From positions 1 to 32,773 of the forward strand of contig CAMKGM010000035.1 in assembly GCA_946412245.1 (NCBI GenBank): 32,773 nucleotides of DNA, read 5' to 3'. The notes below the pieces were generated by a model. That model saw nothing but the letters and a program-made list of their open reading frames with translations, searched no databases and was not told the DNA's origin. The translations under genes were made by a program, and so were the position numbers. The stretch is from an uncultured Bacteroidales bacterium (GTDB lineage: Bacteria > Bacteroidota > Bacteroidia > Bacteroidales > Muribaculaceae). Below are positions 1 to 8,335 of the stretch, in pieces. Position 1 is the stretch's first letter. The number at the start of each line of letters is the position of its first letter.

Positions 1-131
1 CGGCTGGGGGCGCGCAGCCCCCAATGAGCGTTTTCAGACGCAAACATAGTAACTTGTGTCTTTTTATATGTTTTGTGGTTTTTGAGGGGGAGATTTTAGG
101 AGTGAAGAATTGACGGAGGAGTAAGCTCTCG

Positions 132-845
132 TCAATCCAGGGGTTTCCAGGTGCCTTTCAGCTGCTTGCACTGGGTGTAGAGCGCTGGGCAATTGCTCAC
201 CAGGTAGTAGTCAGCGTGTTCAGGCTTCACCACCTCCACGCCTCGCCAGTTGGTATCCCAGCCCTTGGAGTCCACCTGAAGATAGATGACCGTGCCGCCC
301 AGCATATTCGATTGCTGATAAGCCCTCGCGGGGTCAACGCGCATCTGCACGGTATAGGGTCGTTCAGGTTGGTAGCCGTTTTCAGGTGTCGCGCCTTTCA
401 TGAGCGCGGCGGCAATGTAAGGCCGGCTGTAATAAGCATCCTTCAGGTTCATCATCTCCTTGAGTTGGCGCAGTGTCGACAGCAAGTTGGTCGAGGTGTT
501 GTTCAGCGTCAGCGCCTGCTCGCCCAGTGACGCGTCGCGGCGATACATCTCAAAGGCGATGACCTGCAGCGCGACGGCTCCCTGCGGCTCAACGCCCAGC
601 TGAGACTGGAGCGTGCTGAACTGCTCAATGGTTGAGGGAATTTCCTGAAATGAGACGCTGGCTTGCTCACCGGGCTGCCAAGTGTCATGACTAATCTCCC
701 CTGTCATTTGCGCTTTAGCGTCAGCCGATTGAGTTTGGGTTGCGACCTCAGTGCTTGCCGCAGCCGGTGTCGCATTCTGCCGTTGATTGCATGCGGCGAG
801 CGTCAGGCTCAGCGCCGCTACCGCAACGATTGTTTTGCTATTCAT
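132..845 (-). CDS. Secreted lipoprotein, DUF6935-like, unknown function
   Basis: The protein is 237 residues long. It starts with a short charged N-terminus (MNSK), a hydrophobic stretch and a lipobox-like LTLAAC, which predicts a lipoprotein anchored by Cys19. A low-complexity Ala/Thr/Gln linker follows, to about residue 45. I chose the ATG at 845, not the one at 902, because the upstream 19 codons run through a hairpin and the signal peptide begins exactly at 845. The C-terminal 170 residues have no catalytic motif that I recognise. The pattern RPYIAAALMKGATPENGY followed by RPYTV resembles, from memory, the Bacteroidota family DUF6935; this is a tentative match. It is the last gene of the minus-strand surface cluster and follows a terminator-like hairpin (871-902), so it may be expressed less than its upstream neighbours. 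Function is unknown. Confidence 0.75.
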   Translation of the reverse strand: MNSKTIVAVAALSLTLAACNQRQNATPAAASTEVATQTQSADAKAQMTGEISHDTWQPGEQASVSFQEIPSTIEQFSTLQSQLGVEPQGAVALQVIAFEMYRRDASLGEQALTLNNTSTNLLSTLRQLKEMMNLKDAYYSRPYIAAALMKGATPENGYQPERPYTVQMRVDPARAYQQSNMLGGTVIYLQVDSKGWDTNWRGVEVVKPEHADYYLVSNCPALYTQCKQLKGTWKPLD

Positions 846-870
846 ATTAGTATTATTTAATGGTTTATAA

Positions 871-902
871 ATGAAGGTGGACATAGCCCTGCCCACCTTC
901 AT
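871..902 (-). terminator. Terminator-like hairpin between two surface genes
   Basis: A perfect 10-bp stem (ATGAAGGTGG at 871-880, CCACCTTCAT at 893-902) encloses a 12-base loop. On the minus strand it is followed by TTTATAAACC, a short and imperfect T-tract. It lies 37 bases past the stop of the calycin-like gene and 26 bases before the lipoprotein start. No TAnnTTTG box separates it from the lipoprotein gene, so it may act as an attenuator that lets some transcripts through. Confidence 0.5.
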
Positions 903-938
903 GGTTATTTGTGTGTAAATAGAGTGAGGCTGAACCGA

Positions 939-1472
939 TTAGAGCACGCCGAGGATCATGTTGACGAGCGTAGTGACATCAGACACGTTCACAGCGCCGT
1001 CGCTATTCACATCGCCGGGCTTGGTGTTGCCCACAAAGGTCACCTTGATAATCTGATTAAGGGTAACCATATTAATGTCGATGTCTACCGAAAGAACCTG
1101 ATTGTTGAAGCGCGCGGTGAGTTTCAAGGGAATGGGGCTAATGACCGGGCCAATCCACTGATCAATCTCGGGATCATTGCCTTCAGTAATCATAATATCC
1201 TGTTCGACCGTAATAGTCTTGATACCATAGGCTTCAACAGCCTCAAGGCCATTCAGTTCAATGTTGCCAACGCCAATCACCTGTTCGCCACTGACGAGCT
1301 TGAAGTTTTTGAGGCTAAAGTTGTATTTTCCACCATCCTCAACCATGGTGATGTTTGTGGGCATCTGGGTGAGAGTTCCATTGACAGTCACATTGAGCTG
1401 ACCGGTGTAGTCAGTAGCCCAAGCTGCCACTGAACACAGCAAGAGTGCTGCAAGAACAAAAATTTTTTTCAT
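939..1472 (-). CDS. Exported calycin-like protein with one dockerin-like repeat
   Basis: The protein is 177 residues. The start at 1472 (MKKIFVLAALLLCSVAAWA) gives a clean signal peptide cleaved before TDYTGQL; an upstream ATG at 1502 would only add ten polar residues. Residues about 20-150 form a beta-rich domain paralogous to the N-terminal domain of the next gene upstream (shared TDYTG, FxLKNF, xGNxxxN and WxGP positions). In related genomes this domain is annotated calycin-like. The C-terminus carries a single dockerin-type F-hand (GDVNSDGAVNVSDVTTLVN) with D, N, D and D in the calcium-ligand positions. A complete dockerin has two such repeats, so this is a half-unit. A role in binding a small hydrophobic ligand or glycan at the surface is inferred from the fold family only. 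Confidence 0.8.
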   Translation of the reverse strand: MKKIFVLAALLLCSVAAWATDYTGQLNVTVNGTLTQMPTNITMVEDGGKYNFSLKNFKLVSGEQVIGVGNIELNGLEAVEAYGIKTITVEQDIMITEGNDPEIDQWIGPVISPIPLKLTARFNNQVLSVDIDINMVTLNQIIKVTFVGNTKPGDVNSDGAVNVSDVTTLVNMILGVL

Positions 1473-1538
1473 AAAACGTTGATATTTTTTTAGATTTAAC
1501 AAGTTAAGTCAAAAACTCATGAATCACAGAGCCGGCCA

Positions 1539-3089
1539 TCAATTGCCGCCGAGAATCATGTTGATCAGTGCAGTCACATCGTTCACGTTGATAGAGGTAT
1601 CCTGATTCACGTCGGCGTTAGCTGCAATAAACGGAGTGGGGTTCTTGCCCAGGATGTAGTTGATGAGCACGGTCACGTCGTTCACGTTCACCTCGCCATC
1701 GCCATTCACGTCGCCATATTTAACAACTACAGGCACCTCGTAGTTGATGACATAGGCATTGGCAGTCATCAGGTCGCCCGAAACTGCCATGGCCACCACG
1801 CGGTAACCGTTCTCGGTTTCTTCTACATTAACAGCAGTAACAGCGCTCTTGCCGTCAACTGCCAGCGCGTAGTCGCTTGCTACGGGAGCCGTCTCGTCTT
1901 CCCAAGTGAAAGAGTACTCGTGGATAGCGGGAGCAAAGCCTTCAACGGTAGCACCCTTGCAAGTGAAACCGGTCACACCGGCGTTATAGACCAGCTCCAG
2001 GTCGTCAATCCACACCTTGTCGCCGCTACTGCCGCCACCGGGAGTGGAATTGGTCGAGAATGTGACAAGAATGGCCTGGGCAGCTGCGTTATTAGATGCA
2101 TAAGATGCATAGTCGAAGGGAATGTTGAGCAAGCGCCAGCCACCGGTCTGAACCTGCTTGTTCTGCGCCTTGGCAGCTACATTGGTATAGGTCTTGTCCT
2201 CAGGATCCTGATAATAAGTGCCATCGAATGCAATGGCGCTCACATTGGCATACTGCCCTTCTGCCTGGCTGCACTTGAGCCACAGCTGAATGGCATCGGG
2301 GGCGGCATAGAGGGCGGTATAGAATGGGTCACCATTACTGTCGGTTTTTGTCGATGATTTATCCATCTCACTATGGTTGTCGGGGTGAGAAGCACTCATG
2401 TTGCCAGCCTTCAGCAAACCGTTAGTCATGGTGCCGTTATTGGTGATGCCCCAAACATCGCCGGCGGTAATCACAGCACTCTTTGTGCCATTGGTTCCAG
2501 GACGAACATCGGTGGAACTCCCAAGCTTGCCTTGGGCCCAGCCTGAAAAAGTTCCATAGGCCGTCTGGAAGCCGTGCCAGTGATCGGGTTCGCCGGTCGA
2601 TGATGCCCAACCCTCGAAGTCACTGTTGGGAATCTGGAAGTGGTCGCCCACATTATTGAACTGGGCAGCCACAGCTTCCTGCAGTTGCATATCTAAATTG
2701 ATGGCCACATAGCCGTCTTGAATGCGACCCACCACCTTCACGGGCACAGCGCCCAAAGTGGGGCCTTCCCATGCCGAGACACCTGCAGCATCGCCGGCAG
2801 TGATGTTCACATTGGCGCTTGCATAAAACAGGGTTTTGTTTCCGGCTGCGAAAGCGGGAATTGCATTGATGGCTACGTTGCCTATGTTTTTAGTCACACC
2901 ACCCACTTGATAGGTGAAGTTCTTAAGCAGGAAATTGTAATTGCCTGAATTGTCGTCGAGAGAGATTGAAGCGTTGGCCTGTTGAGTGGCCGATCCGTTA
3001 ACCGCGATGTTGATTGTGCCCGTGTAGTCGGTTGCCATCGAGGCAAGCGAACACAGTGCCACGGCTACTGATAAGTAAAATTTCTTCAT
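1539..3089 (-). CDS. Exported calycin-like / PCMD / dockerin-like multidomain protein
   Basis: The protein is 516 residues. A signal peptide (MKKFYLSVAVALCSLASMA) precedes a calycin-like domain at about 20-150 that is paralogous to the downstream gene. Residues about 150-370 begin FQIPNSDFEGW and continue with HGFQTAYG, AVKIT-like strands and a KVWIDDLELVY end. This is the jelly-roll-like organisation of PCMD (putative carbohydrate metabolism domain) proteins. A beta-rich linker (about 375-455) leads to two dockerin-type repeats, GDVNGDGEVNVNDVTVLIN and ADVNQDTSINVNDVTALIN, near 458-516. It is preceded by the beta-barrel gene with a 32-base gap and followed by the shorter paralog, so the genes are probably co-transcribed. 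Glycan binding or processing at the outer surface is the likely role. No catalytic residues are evident and no substrate can be named. Confidence 0.8.
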   Translation of the reverse strand: MKKFYLSVAVALCSLASMATDYTGTINIAVNGSATQQANASISLDDNSGNYNFLLKNFTYQVGGVTKNIGNVAINAIPAFAAGNKTLFYASANVNITAGDAAGVSAWEGPTLGAVPVKVVGRIQDGYVAINLDMQLQEAVAAQFNNVGDHFQIPNSDFEGWASSTGEPDHWHGFQTAYGTFSGWAQGKLGSSTDVRPGTNGTKSAVITAGDVWGITNNGTMTNGLLKAGNMSASHPDNHSEMDKSSTKTDSNGDPFYTALYAAPDAIQLWLKCSQAEGQYANVSAIAFDGTYYQDPEDKTYTNVAAKAQNKQVQTGGWRLLNIPFDYASYASNNAAAQAILVTFSTNSTPGGGSSGDKVWIDDLELVYNAGVTGFTCKGATVEGFAPAIHEYSFTWEDETAPVASDYALAVDGKSAVTAVNVEETENGYRVVAMAVSGDLMTANAYVINYEVPVVVKYGDVNGDGEVNVNDVTVLINYILGKNPTPFIAANADVNQDTSINVNDVTALINMILGGN

Positions 3090-3121
3090 AATTAAAATGT
3101 TATAAATTAGAGTTTTGATTA

Positions 3122-3895
3122 TTAACGAAGTCTGTAAGAGAGCCCGATGGCTCCGTAAATGGGATAGAGCGTCTGCTCCACGGTCTTAAAGTCGCTCTTG
3201 TGCAAGCCACTGAGTCCCCAATTCAGATCGGCAAAAGCGCCGAACCGCTTGGTGATGTGCCAATCGGCACCCAGGGCAATGCCCCACTGGCAACGGCGCA
3301 CATGGCTCGAGAAGTCATAGTCGCCGCGCTCGCCGGCCTGATTACCCAACTCCACCTTCTCGCCGGTGGGATCGCCCACTCGCAGATAGCCGTCGTAGGC
3401 ATACCCGCTGAAGTTGCGATTCGTGAGATAGGACACATAGGGGCCGAGTTTGAGTTGCACCTTGTCCGAGACATCGAAGGTTGCCTGCACCGGCAACGTG
3501 AACATCCACGCCGTGACATCGGTCGTGACACGACCGGTGAAGCGACCGCCCAGAGTCTGACCACCTCGGGTAATCTCCATGTTATAATTCTTGACAGTAG
3601 CATCGATGCTCATACCCTTGTTCTCGAAGTGAATGCCCGTCATGATGCCCCAGCGGCCGCTCAGCTGACGATGCGCGTCAAGGCCCAGCAACAGGTTGGG
3701 AGTCAAGGAAAACTTATTGAGCTTGCGGATGCTTGCCGGCATTCCTAACGGGGCTGTGCCACCTATTTCATAACCCAGGTGCACATCCACGCGCCAGGGC
3801 TTGAGAAACTGCTTCACATCTTTCAGAAACGACTCGGCGCTGACGGCCGTAGCCACCATGATGATTGACAAGATGAATATAGATAATCTTTTCAT
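3122..3895 (-). CDS. Outer-membrane beta-barrel protein (PorT-like)
   Basis: The protein is 257 residues. I use the ATG at 3895 because it begins a standard signal peptide (MKRLSIFILSIIMVATAVSA). The ATG at 3919 lies inside the upstream gene and adds nothing recognisable. After the signal the sequence alternates short hydrophobic strands with polar turns (GYEIGG, LLLGLDAHRQL, GIMTGIHFENKG, LKLGPYVSYLTN, WGIALGADW) and ends in an aromatic/Arg strand (IGLSYRLR). This is the layout of the 8-stranded OMP_b-brl_2/PorT-like barrels of Bacteroidota. The stop of the PCMD lipoprotein lies only 5 bases upstream, so the two are almost certainly translated from one message. The barrel may anchor or export partners encoded in this cluster; this is inference from context. 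Confidence 0.8.
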   Translation of the reverse strand: MKRLSIFILSIIMVATAVSAESFLKDVKQFLKPWRVDVHLGYEIGGTAPLGMPASIRKLNKFSLTPNLLLGLDAHRQLSGRWGIMTGIHFENKGMSIDATVKNYNMEITRGGQTLGGRFTGRVTTDVTAWMFTLPVQATFDVSDKVQLKLGPYVSYLTNRNFSGYAYDGYLRVGDPTGEKVELGNQAGERGDYDFSSHVRRCQWGIALGADWHITKRFGAFADLNWGLSGLHKSDFKTVEQTLYPIYGAIGLSYRLR

Positions 3896-3900
3896 AATGT

Positions 3901-5037
3901 TTACTCCTCTCTTGTGCAAATGAGTCTAACTTTATCAACACACAGTTCGCTGCCCACGGCACCCTGGAAAATGGCGCCGTCGATGCTCGACGAGAACACA
4001 ATCGTGAGGCTATAGCCGCGACTCTCAAGCACAGCGGGATCAAGTTCCTTGCTATAGTTGAACACTACATCAAAATAGGTCCATTCGTCGGTCACCTGTA
4101 TCGGGGTCACACTGGCCATGGCCACGATATTGGGATTGGTCTTCACATCGTCGCCATAGAGCGTCACGGGATTGCCGGCAGCATCGTGGTTGCGGTAGAA
4201 CACGGCATAGATGTCGCCGTTATCGGTCTTGCCCGACACCGGCTTGCCGTTTATGTCCTGATAAGTTGCGCCTCGCTTGTACTTGTAGTAGCCGGTGAGC
4301 TTCGTGGGTTTCTTGTCAAAGGGGATGCCGAAGCGCGTTGCCTTCATGGCATCTTTCAGCGCATTGGCCACATCAAAGGAGCCCAAGAACATATTGCCTG
4401 AAGCGATGCGTTTGTTCACCATAACGCCGAAGGGGCCCGTATCGCGTGTGGTGAGTTTCACCGCGTAGCCATCCATTCCCACGATGGGCACGGTGGGATA
4501 GTCATCGGGCTGCGCCGTGCTCATGCTGAGCTTGAATCCGCCGTTGCCGGTTGCCCAATCGTTGCCAAGCGAACCATCGGCGAGCAAGTTGTGCCAAATA
4601 TAGAACTTGTGATAAGTGGGATCGAGCTCAAAGTGCTCAAGGTCAAATGCCAGCGTGTCGTTCACGGTCACCGCTGTGGGAATGAGCGAGACCACATAGC
4701 GACGATTCCAGTTGCCGTCTTCCGAGGTCACCATATAGGTTGCCTTACCCAGGGCAATGTCGCCCTCAATGCACTTGAGCGTCGCACCCGGAGTGAGCTT
4801 GAACTCGGGTGTAACGGTCTCAAGAGGAGCGCCCGAGCGCACGTTCACGCTCACCACGCTATCGGTAAAGAGCACCTCTTGAATGGTGTCAGAGGGGTTA
4901 AAGAAAACTTTGTCGGCTGCCGTACTGTGCAATATCACTTGCTCAATATCACATTCTGTATTCAAGGGTTCGTCCTTGAAGCATGACGTGAAGACGAGCG
5001 GAATGGCCAATGCAAACAGAGCGATACTCTTTTTCAT
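3901..5037 (-). CDS. PCMD-domain lipoprotein
   Basis: The protein is 378 residues. The signal sequence ends in IPLVFTSC, a lipobox-like site that predicts lipidation at Cys19 and outer-membrane anchoring. Residues about 25-130 are an Ig-like beta-sandwich (VNVRSGAPLETVTPEFKLTP, then YVVSLIP). Residues about 130-375 match the PCMD pattern: DFDLEHF-like entry, a LADGSLGNDWATGNGGF segment, GYAVKLTTRDTG, KKPTKLTGYYKYKRG, DIYAVFYRN, and a closing strand with SELCVDKVRLIC. In known families this arrangement occurs in Bacteroidota surface lipoproteins near glycan-use genes. It is the first gene of the minus-strand cluster and sits behind a consensus TAACTTTGC box at 5119-5127. No SusC/SusD pair is present here, so a conventional polysaccharide utilisation locus cannot be claimed. 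Confidence 0.8.
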   Translation of the reverse strand: MKKSIALFALAIPLVFTSCFKDEPLNTECDIEQVILHSTAADKVFFNPSDTIQEVLFTDSVVSVNVRSGAPLETVTPEFKLTPGATLKCIEGDIALGKATYMVTSEDGNWNRRYVVSLIPTAVTVNDTLAFDLEHFELDPTYHKFYIWHNLLADGSLGNDWATGNGGFKLSMSTAQPDDYPTVPIVGMDGYAVKLTTRDTGPFGVMVNKRIASGNMFLGSFDVANALKDAMKATRFGIPFDKKPTKLTGYYKYKRGATYQDINGKPVSGKTDNGDIYAVFYRNHDAAGNPVTLYGDDVKTNPNIVAMASVTPIQVTDEWTYFDVVFNYSKELDPAVLESRGYSLTIVFSSSIDGAIFQGAVGSELCVDKVRLICTREE

Positions 5038-5118
5038 TTTTTATCTATAAACAATAACTAATTAATTTATAATTATCCTATTGCGAATTTACACAAAATA
5101 TTTCACAAATTACAAGGT

Positions 5119-5127
5119 GCAAAGTTA
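5119..5127 (-). promoter_or_regulatory. Bacteroidota -7 box for the surface cluster
   Basis: Read on the minus strand this is TAACTTTGC, a full match to TAnnTTTGC. It lies 82 bases before the start of the PCMD lipoprotein. The expected upstream TTG element is not obvious because that stretch is a run of A and T. This is a likely promoter for the 5037-to-132 gene run. Confidence 0.55.
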
Positions 5128-5170
5128 TTAAAAAAAATCGGTTTTTCTTTATTTTTCAACAGAAATCCGC

Positions 5171-5179
5171 TATCTTTGC
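5171..5179 (+). promoter_or_regulatory. Bacteroidota -7 box for the capD-like gene
   Basis: TATCTTTGC matches the TAnnTTTGC consensus and lies 64 bases before the ATG at 5243. The upstream region is T-rich without a clean TTTG. Transcription would begin near 5186 and would include the short upstream ORF at 5211-5246. Confidence 0.6.
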
Positions 5180-5210
5180 AGTCAAAATAACCACAGTGTA
5201 GTTTTAACTT

Positions 5211-5246
5211 ATGATTGAATCAAGAACCAACTTTTCTGTTCCATGA
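5211..5246 (+). CDS. Possible 11-residue upstream ORF, stop overlaps the next start
   Basis: An ATG at 5211 opens an 11-codon frame (MIESRTNFSVP) whose TGA at 5244-5246 overlaps the ATG of the capD-like gene in the arrangement ATGA. It lies inside the predicted leader of that mRNA. This could be a leader peptide coupling translation to the dehydratase, or chance. No codon-bias or homology evidence is available for so short a frame. Confidence 0.3.
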   Translation: MIESRTNFSVP

Positions 5247-7243
5247 ACGAGCTTCTTGACAAAATATTTGAATTCAAATGGTTCAGGGCCTTCAAGATAA
5301 AGACCGCCCCGCGCTGGATGGTGCTACTGTGCGACCTCATCATTGTGGTGTTTGCATTCGCACTGATAGCGCTATCGGACTCGAGCGATGTTGACGTGGC
5401 GCAAACCCCGGCAACGCTCATTCGCAACCTGGCCATTTTCATAGGCGTGTATATGCTCACCAGCTATGTGTCAAAGAGTTACACGAGCATCATACGCCTT
5501 TCGGTGATTGAAGATTTGTATAGAGTGTTCTTAGTAGTAGTATGCTCTACCATCTTGCTGATAATTATCAATGTGTTGTGCCTGGTGATAGGCGGCAGTG
5601 AGCTGTACCGTTTCTGGAGCATCCTGATTGTGGGGGCCATCAGCTTCGCCTTCCTGGTCATGGAGCGCTTGCTCATCAAGCACTTGTATGCCCGCATGAA
5701 TCAGGCCCAGAGCACCAAGCGCCGTGTGCTGGTGCTGGGCACATCGCTCAACTCGCTCATTCTTGCCAACGCACTCAAGAGCGAGGTCAGGGGAATGTAT
5801 GAGCCCATCGGCTTGCTGAGCTTGAAAGACGGCAAGGAGAACAGCACGCTCAATGGCTTCACCGTCTACAAGTTTGACCCTGAAACCATTGCCAACACCT
5901 TTGTTGAGAACAGCATCCACGCGCTGATATTTGACTCGTCGAACATTGAACTCATGCGCAACGGCTTTGCCGACCACTTTATCAAGAATAATCTGGCCCT
6001 ACTCTCCATCAACAAGATTGAGGAATATGAGGGCGAAGACGAGAAAGACAGCGACAGCATCTCAACGCACATCAAGGAGGTGCAGATTGAAGACTTGCTG
6101 GGCCGAGACCAAATTCAACTGAACAACACGCTCGTGCGCAACTACATCAAGGGCTCGGTGGTGCTCATTACCGGTGCCTGCGGCTCCATTGGTAGCGAGA
6201 TTGTGCGACAAGTGGCATCGTACAAAGCAAAGCACATCATCCTCATAGACCAGGCCGAGACACCTATGCACGACTTGTCGCTGGAGATGAAGGAGCGGTT
6301 CCCGGATGCCAACGTGACGCTGTTCATGGGCGACGTGCAGAACAAAAACCGCATGGAGAAAGCCTTTGCCAAGTTCAAACCCGACTATGTGTTTCACGCT
6401 GCGGCCTACAAGCACGTGCCCATGATGGAACTGAATCCCACCGAGGGCGTGCTGACCAATGTGCTGGGCACCAAAAATATGGCCGACCTGGCGCTGAAAT
6501 ACGAGGCTCGCAAGTTTGTGATGATATCGACCGACAAGGCGGTAAACCCCTCGAACGTGATGGGATGCACAAAGCGACTCGCCGAGATCTATACCCAATC
6601 GCTCTTCTTTGAGGCCAAGGCACGAGGCGCGAAAACCCAGTTCATCACCACTCGCTTCGGCAATGTGCTGGGCAGCAACGGCTCAGTGATTCCCATCTTC
6701 CGCAAGCAGATTGAGAAGGGCGGCCCCGTGACCATCACCCACCGCGACATCATTCGCTACTTCATGACCATTCCCGAGGCCTGCTCGCTCGTGCTTGAGG
6801 CCGGTTGCATGGGCCATGGCGGCGAAATCTATATCTTCGACATGGGCAAGCCCGTGAAAATCTATGACCTGGCCACGCGCATGATTTCGCTTGCAGGACT
6901 GCGACCTAACATCGACATCAAGATTACCGAGATAGGACTGCGGCCGGGCGAGAAACTCTACGAGGAATTGCTCAACGACAAGGAGAAGACGATGCCCACC
7001 GACAATGAGAAAATCATGATTGCCAAGGTGCGAACCTATGACTATCAGGACGTGTGTAATCACATTGACGGCATCATCTACTATGCCGCCAACGACCGCA
7101 TTCACGACATGATTTTGGCCATGAAGGAGTTTGTACCTGAGTACAAGAGCAATCACTCAGAGTTTGAAGAGATTGACAAAGAGATAACAGAACATCAGCA
7201 ACAGGAGGCAAAGACTCCCGAATCTGAGGTTTATTATTCATAA
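5243..7243 (+). CDS. Membrane-bound UDP-GlcNAc 4,6-dehydratase family protein (CapD/WbpM/FlaA1 type)
   Basis: The protein is 666 residues, the full-length form of the family. About four transmembrane helices occupy residues 28-145. A CoA-binding-like Rossmann domain follows (RRVLVLGTSLNSLILANAL). The dehydratase domain starts near residue 310 with the NAD site VLITGACGSIGSEI. The catalytic region STDKAVNPSNVMGCTKR has Met in place of the usual SDR tyrosine (S/D/K with MGxxK), which is typical of inverting and WbpM-like 4,6-dehydratases. These enzymes make UDP-4-keto-6-deoxy sugars for capsule, O-antigen or glycoprotein glycans at the inner face of the cytoplasmic membrane. In Bacteroidota, homologues often sit near surface polysaccharide genes; here no glycosyltransferases are adjacent. 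The EamA gene follows after 87 bases. Confidence 0.92.
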   Translation: MNELLDKIFEFKWFRAFKIKTAPRWMVLLCDLIIVVFAFALIALSDSSDVDVAQTPATLIRNLAIFIGVYMLTSYVSKSYTSIIRLSVIEDLYRVFLVVVCSTILLIIINVLCLVIGGSELYRFWSILIVGAISFAFLVMERLLIKHLYARMNQAQSTKRRVLVLGTSLNSLILANALKSEVRGMYEPIGLLSLKDGKENSTLNGFTVYKFDPETIANTFVENSIHALIFDSSNIELMRNGFADHFIKNNLALLSINKIEEYEGEDEKDSDSISTHIKEVQIEDLLGRDQIQLNNTLVRNYIKGSVVLITGACGSIGSEIVRQVASYKAKHIILIDQAETPMHDLSLEMKERFPDANVTLFMGDVQNKNRMEKAFAKFKPDYVFHAAAYKHVPMMELNPTEGVLTNVLGTKNMADLALKYEARKFVMISTDKAVNPSNVMGCTKRLAEIYTQSLFFEAKARGAKTQFITTRFGNVLGSNGSVIPIFRKQIEKGGPVTITHRDIIRYFMTIPEACSLVLEAGCMGHGGEIYIFDMGKPVKIYDLATRMISLAGLRPNIDIKITEIGLRPGEKLYEELLNDKEKTMPTDNEKIMIAKVRTYDYQDVCNHIDGIIYYAANDRIHDMILAMKEFVPEYKSNHSEFEEIDKEITEHQQQEAKTPESEVYYS

Positions 7244-7330
7244 AACAAGGGTAAATTTAGACATGACCGAGACCCTGAAACACAACGGCTGCGACAAGCA
7301 TGCTACGGTTCGGGCCGGTCACTTGACAAC

Positions 7331-8203
7331 ATGTGGATTGCGTTTGCACTGATATCATCGCTTAGCCTAGGTTTCTACGACGTGGTTAAGAAAGTGGCAC
7401 TGAAGAACAACAATGTGTTCTTCGTGCTTTTTCTCAACACCCTGCTATGCACGCTGTTCATGTCTCCGTTCCTGGTTGGCACTGCCACCGATGCGACGAG
7501 CAACTTCGTCAAGCCCATGAATCATGTGCTCATCTTCATCAAGTCGGTGATTGTGACATCGTCGTGGCTGCTGGGCTACTTTGCCATCAAGCACTTGCCG
7601 CTGACCATCCAGAGCTCCATCAACGCATTCAGGCCCATTCTGGTGCTGGTGGGTGCCATACTCATCTTTGGCGAGAGCCTCAATGCCTTGCAATGGATAG
7701 GCATCGTGCTGGGCTTCTTCTCGCTGCTGTGGGTGGGCTTCATTGGCAGGCGCGAGGGTTTCTCTATCAGGAAGAACAAGTGGATTTGGGCGGGCCTGAT
7801 CTCGGTAGTGCTTTGGGCCATCAGCGGCTTGTATGACAAGTACTTGATGACCCGTTTCAAGCCCATCAATGTCGAGGCGTGGTACTCGTTCTACCAACTC
7901 GTGATCATGTCAGTAGTGATGCTCCTGACGTGGAAAGGGCTCAAGAAACGCGAGAACTACGAGTGGCGCTGGTCCATACTGCTCATCTCGGTATTCATCT
8001 GCATAGCCGACCTCTCCTATTTCTTTGCCCTGTCGGAGCCTGACTCGCTGGTGTCGATCGCGTCAATGTTGCGTCGTGGCAGCGCACTGGTGGCCTTCTT
8101 CTACGGCATCTTTGTGCTCAAAGAGAAGGATGTCAAGCTCAAGATTATCGACCAGTGCATCCTCATTGCCGGTGTCATCTTCATGATCCTCGGCAGCATC
8201 TAA
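7331..8203 (+). CDS. EamA/DMT-family inner-membrane transporter
   Basis: The protein is 290 residues with about ten hydrophobic helices in two homologous halves, the standard EamA x2 layout. Typical features are an N-terminal helix with SLGFYDVVKK, a first-half end IGIVLGFFSLLWVGF, and a second half that ends in a helix IDQCILIAGVIFMILG. The start at 7331 places the first helix right after MW, as expected. It lies 87 bases after the dehydratase with no terminator or -7 box between, so the two may share a message. The transported substrate cannot be told from sequence; nucleotide-sugar, metabolite or drug export are all known in the superfamily. A hairpin with a T-run (8230-8256) follows. Confidence 0.88.
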   Translation: MWIAFALISSLSLGFYDVVKKVALKNNNVFFVLFLNTLLCTLFMSPFLVGTATDATSNFVKPMNHVLIFIKSVIVTSSWLLGYFAIKHLPLTIQSSINAFRPILVLVGAILIFGESLNALQWIGIVLGFFSLLWVGFIGRREGFSIRKNKWIWAGLISVVLWAISGLYDKYLMTRFKPINVEAWYSFYQLVIMSVVMLLTWKGLKKRENYEWRWSILLISVFICIADLSYFFALSEPDSLVSIASMLRRGSALVAFFYGIFVLKEKDVKLKIIDQCILIAGVIFMILGSI

Positions 8204-8229
8204 CCTCAATTCATCCCTCAGGGTGATGT

Positions 8230-8256
8230 TCACACTGAGGCTGTGTGATCTTTTTT
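8230..8256 (+). terminator. Intrinsic terminator after the EamA gene
   Basis: TCACAC (8230-8235) pairs with GTGTGA (8243-8248) across a 7-base loop and is followed by TCTTTTTT. It lies 27 bases past the stop codon of the transporter. Confidence 0.7.
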
Positions 8257-8335
8257 CAAAAAGTTGCACCTATCGGTGTCGAACCACGAAGTGAAGCTTT
8301 TCGTCCTTTTCGAGATTATTCTACAGTGCCCAAAG

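Noticed and set aside
3-22. GC-rich hairpin (GGGGGC/GCCCCC) at the window start
   Set aside because: It may be a terminator for a gene outside the window, but the upstream context is missing and no T-run follows on either strand, so it is not listed as a feature.
7263-7352. 29-codon frame between the dehydratase and EamA genes
   Set aside because: It overlaps the EamA start in another frame, has no conserved motif, and no ribosome-binding or promoter evidence singles it out.
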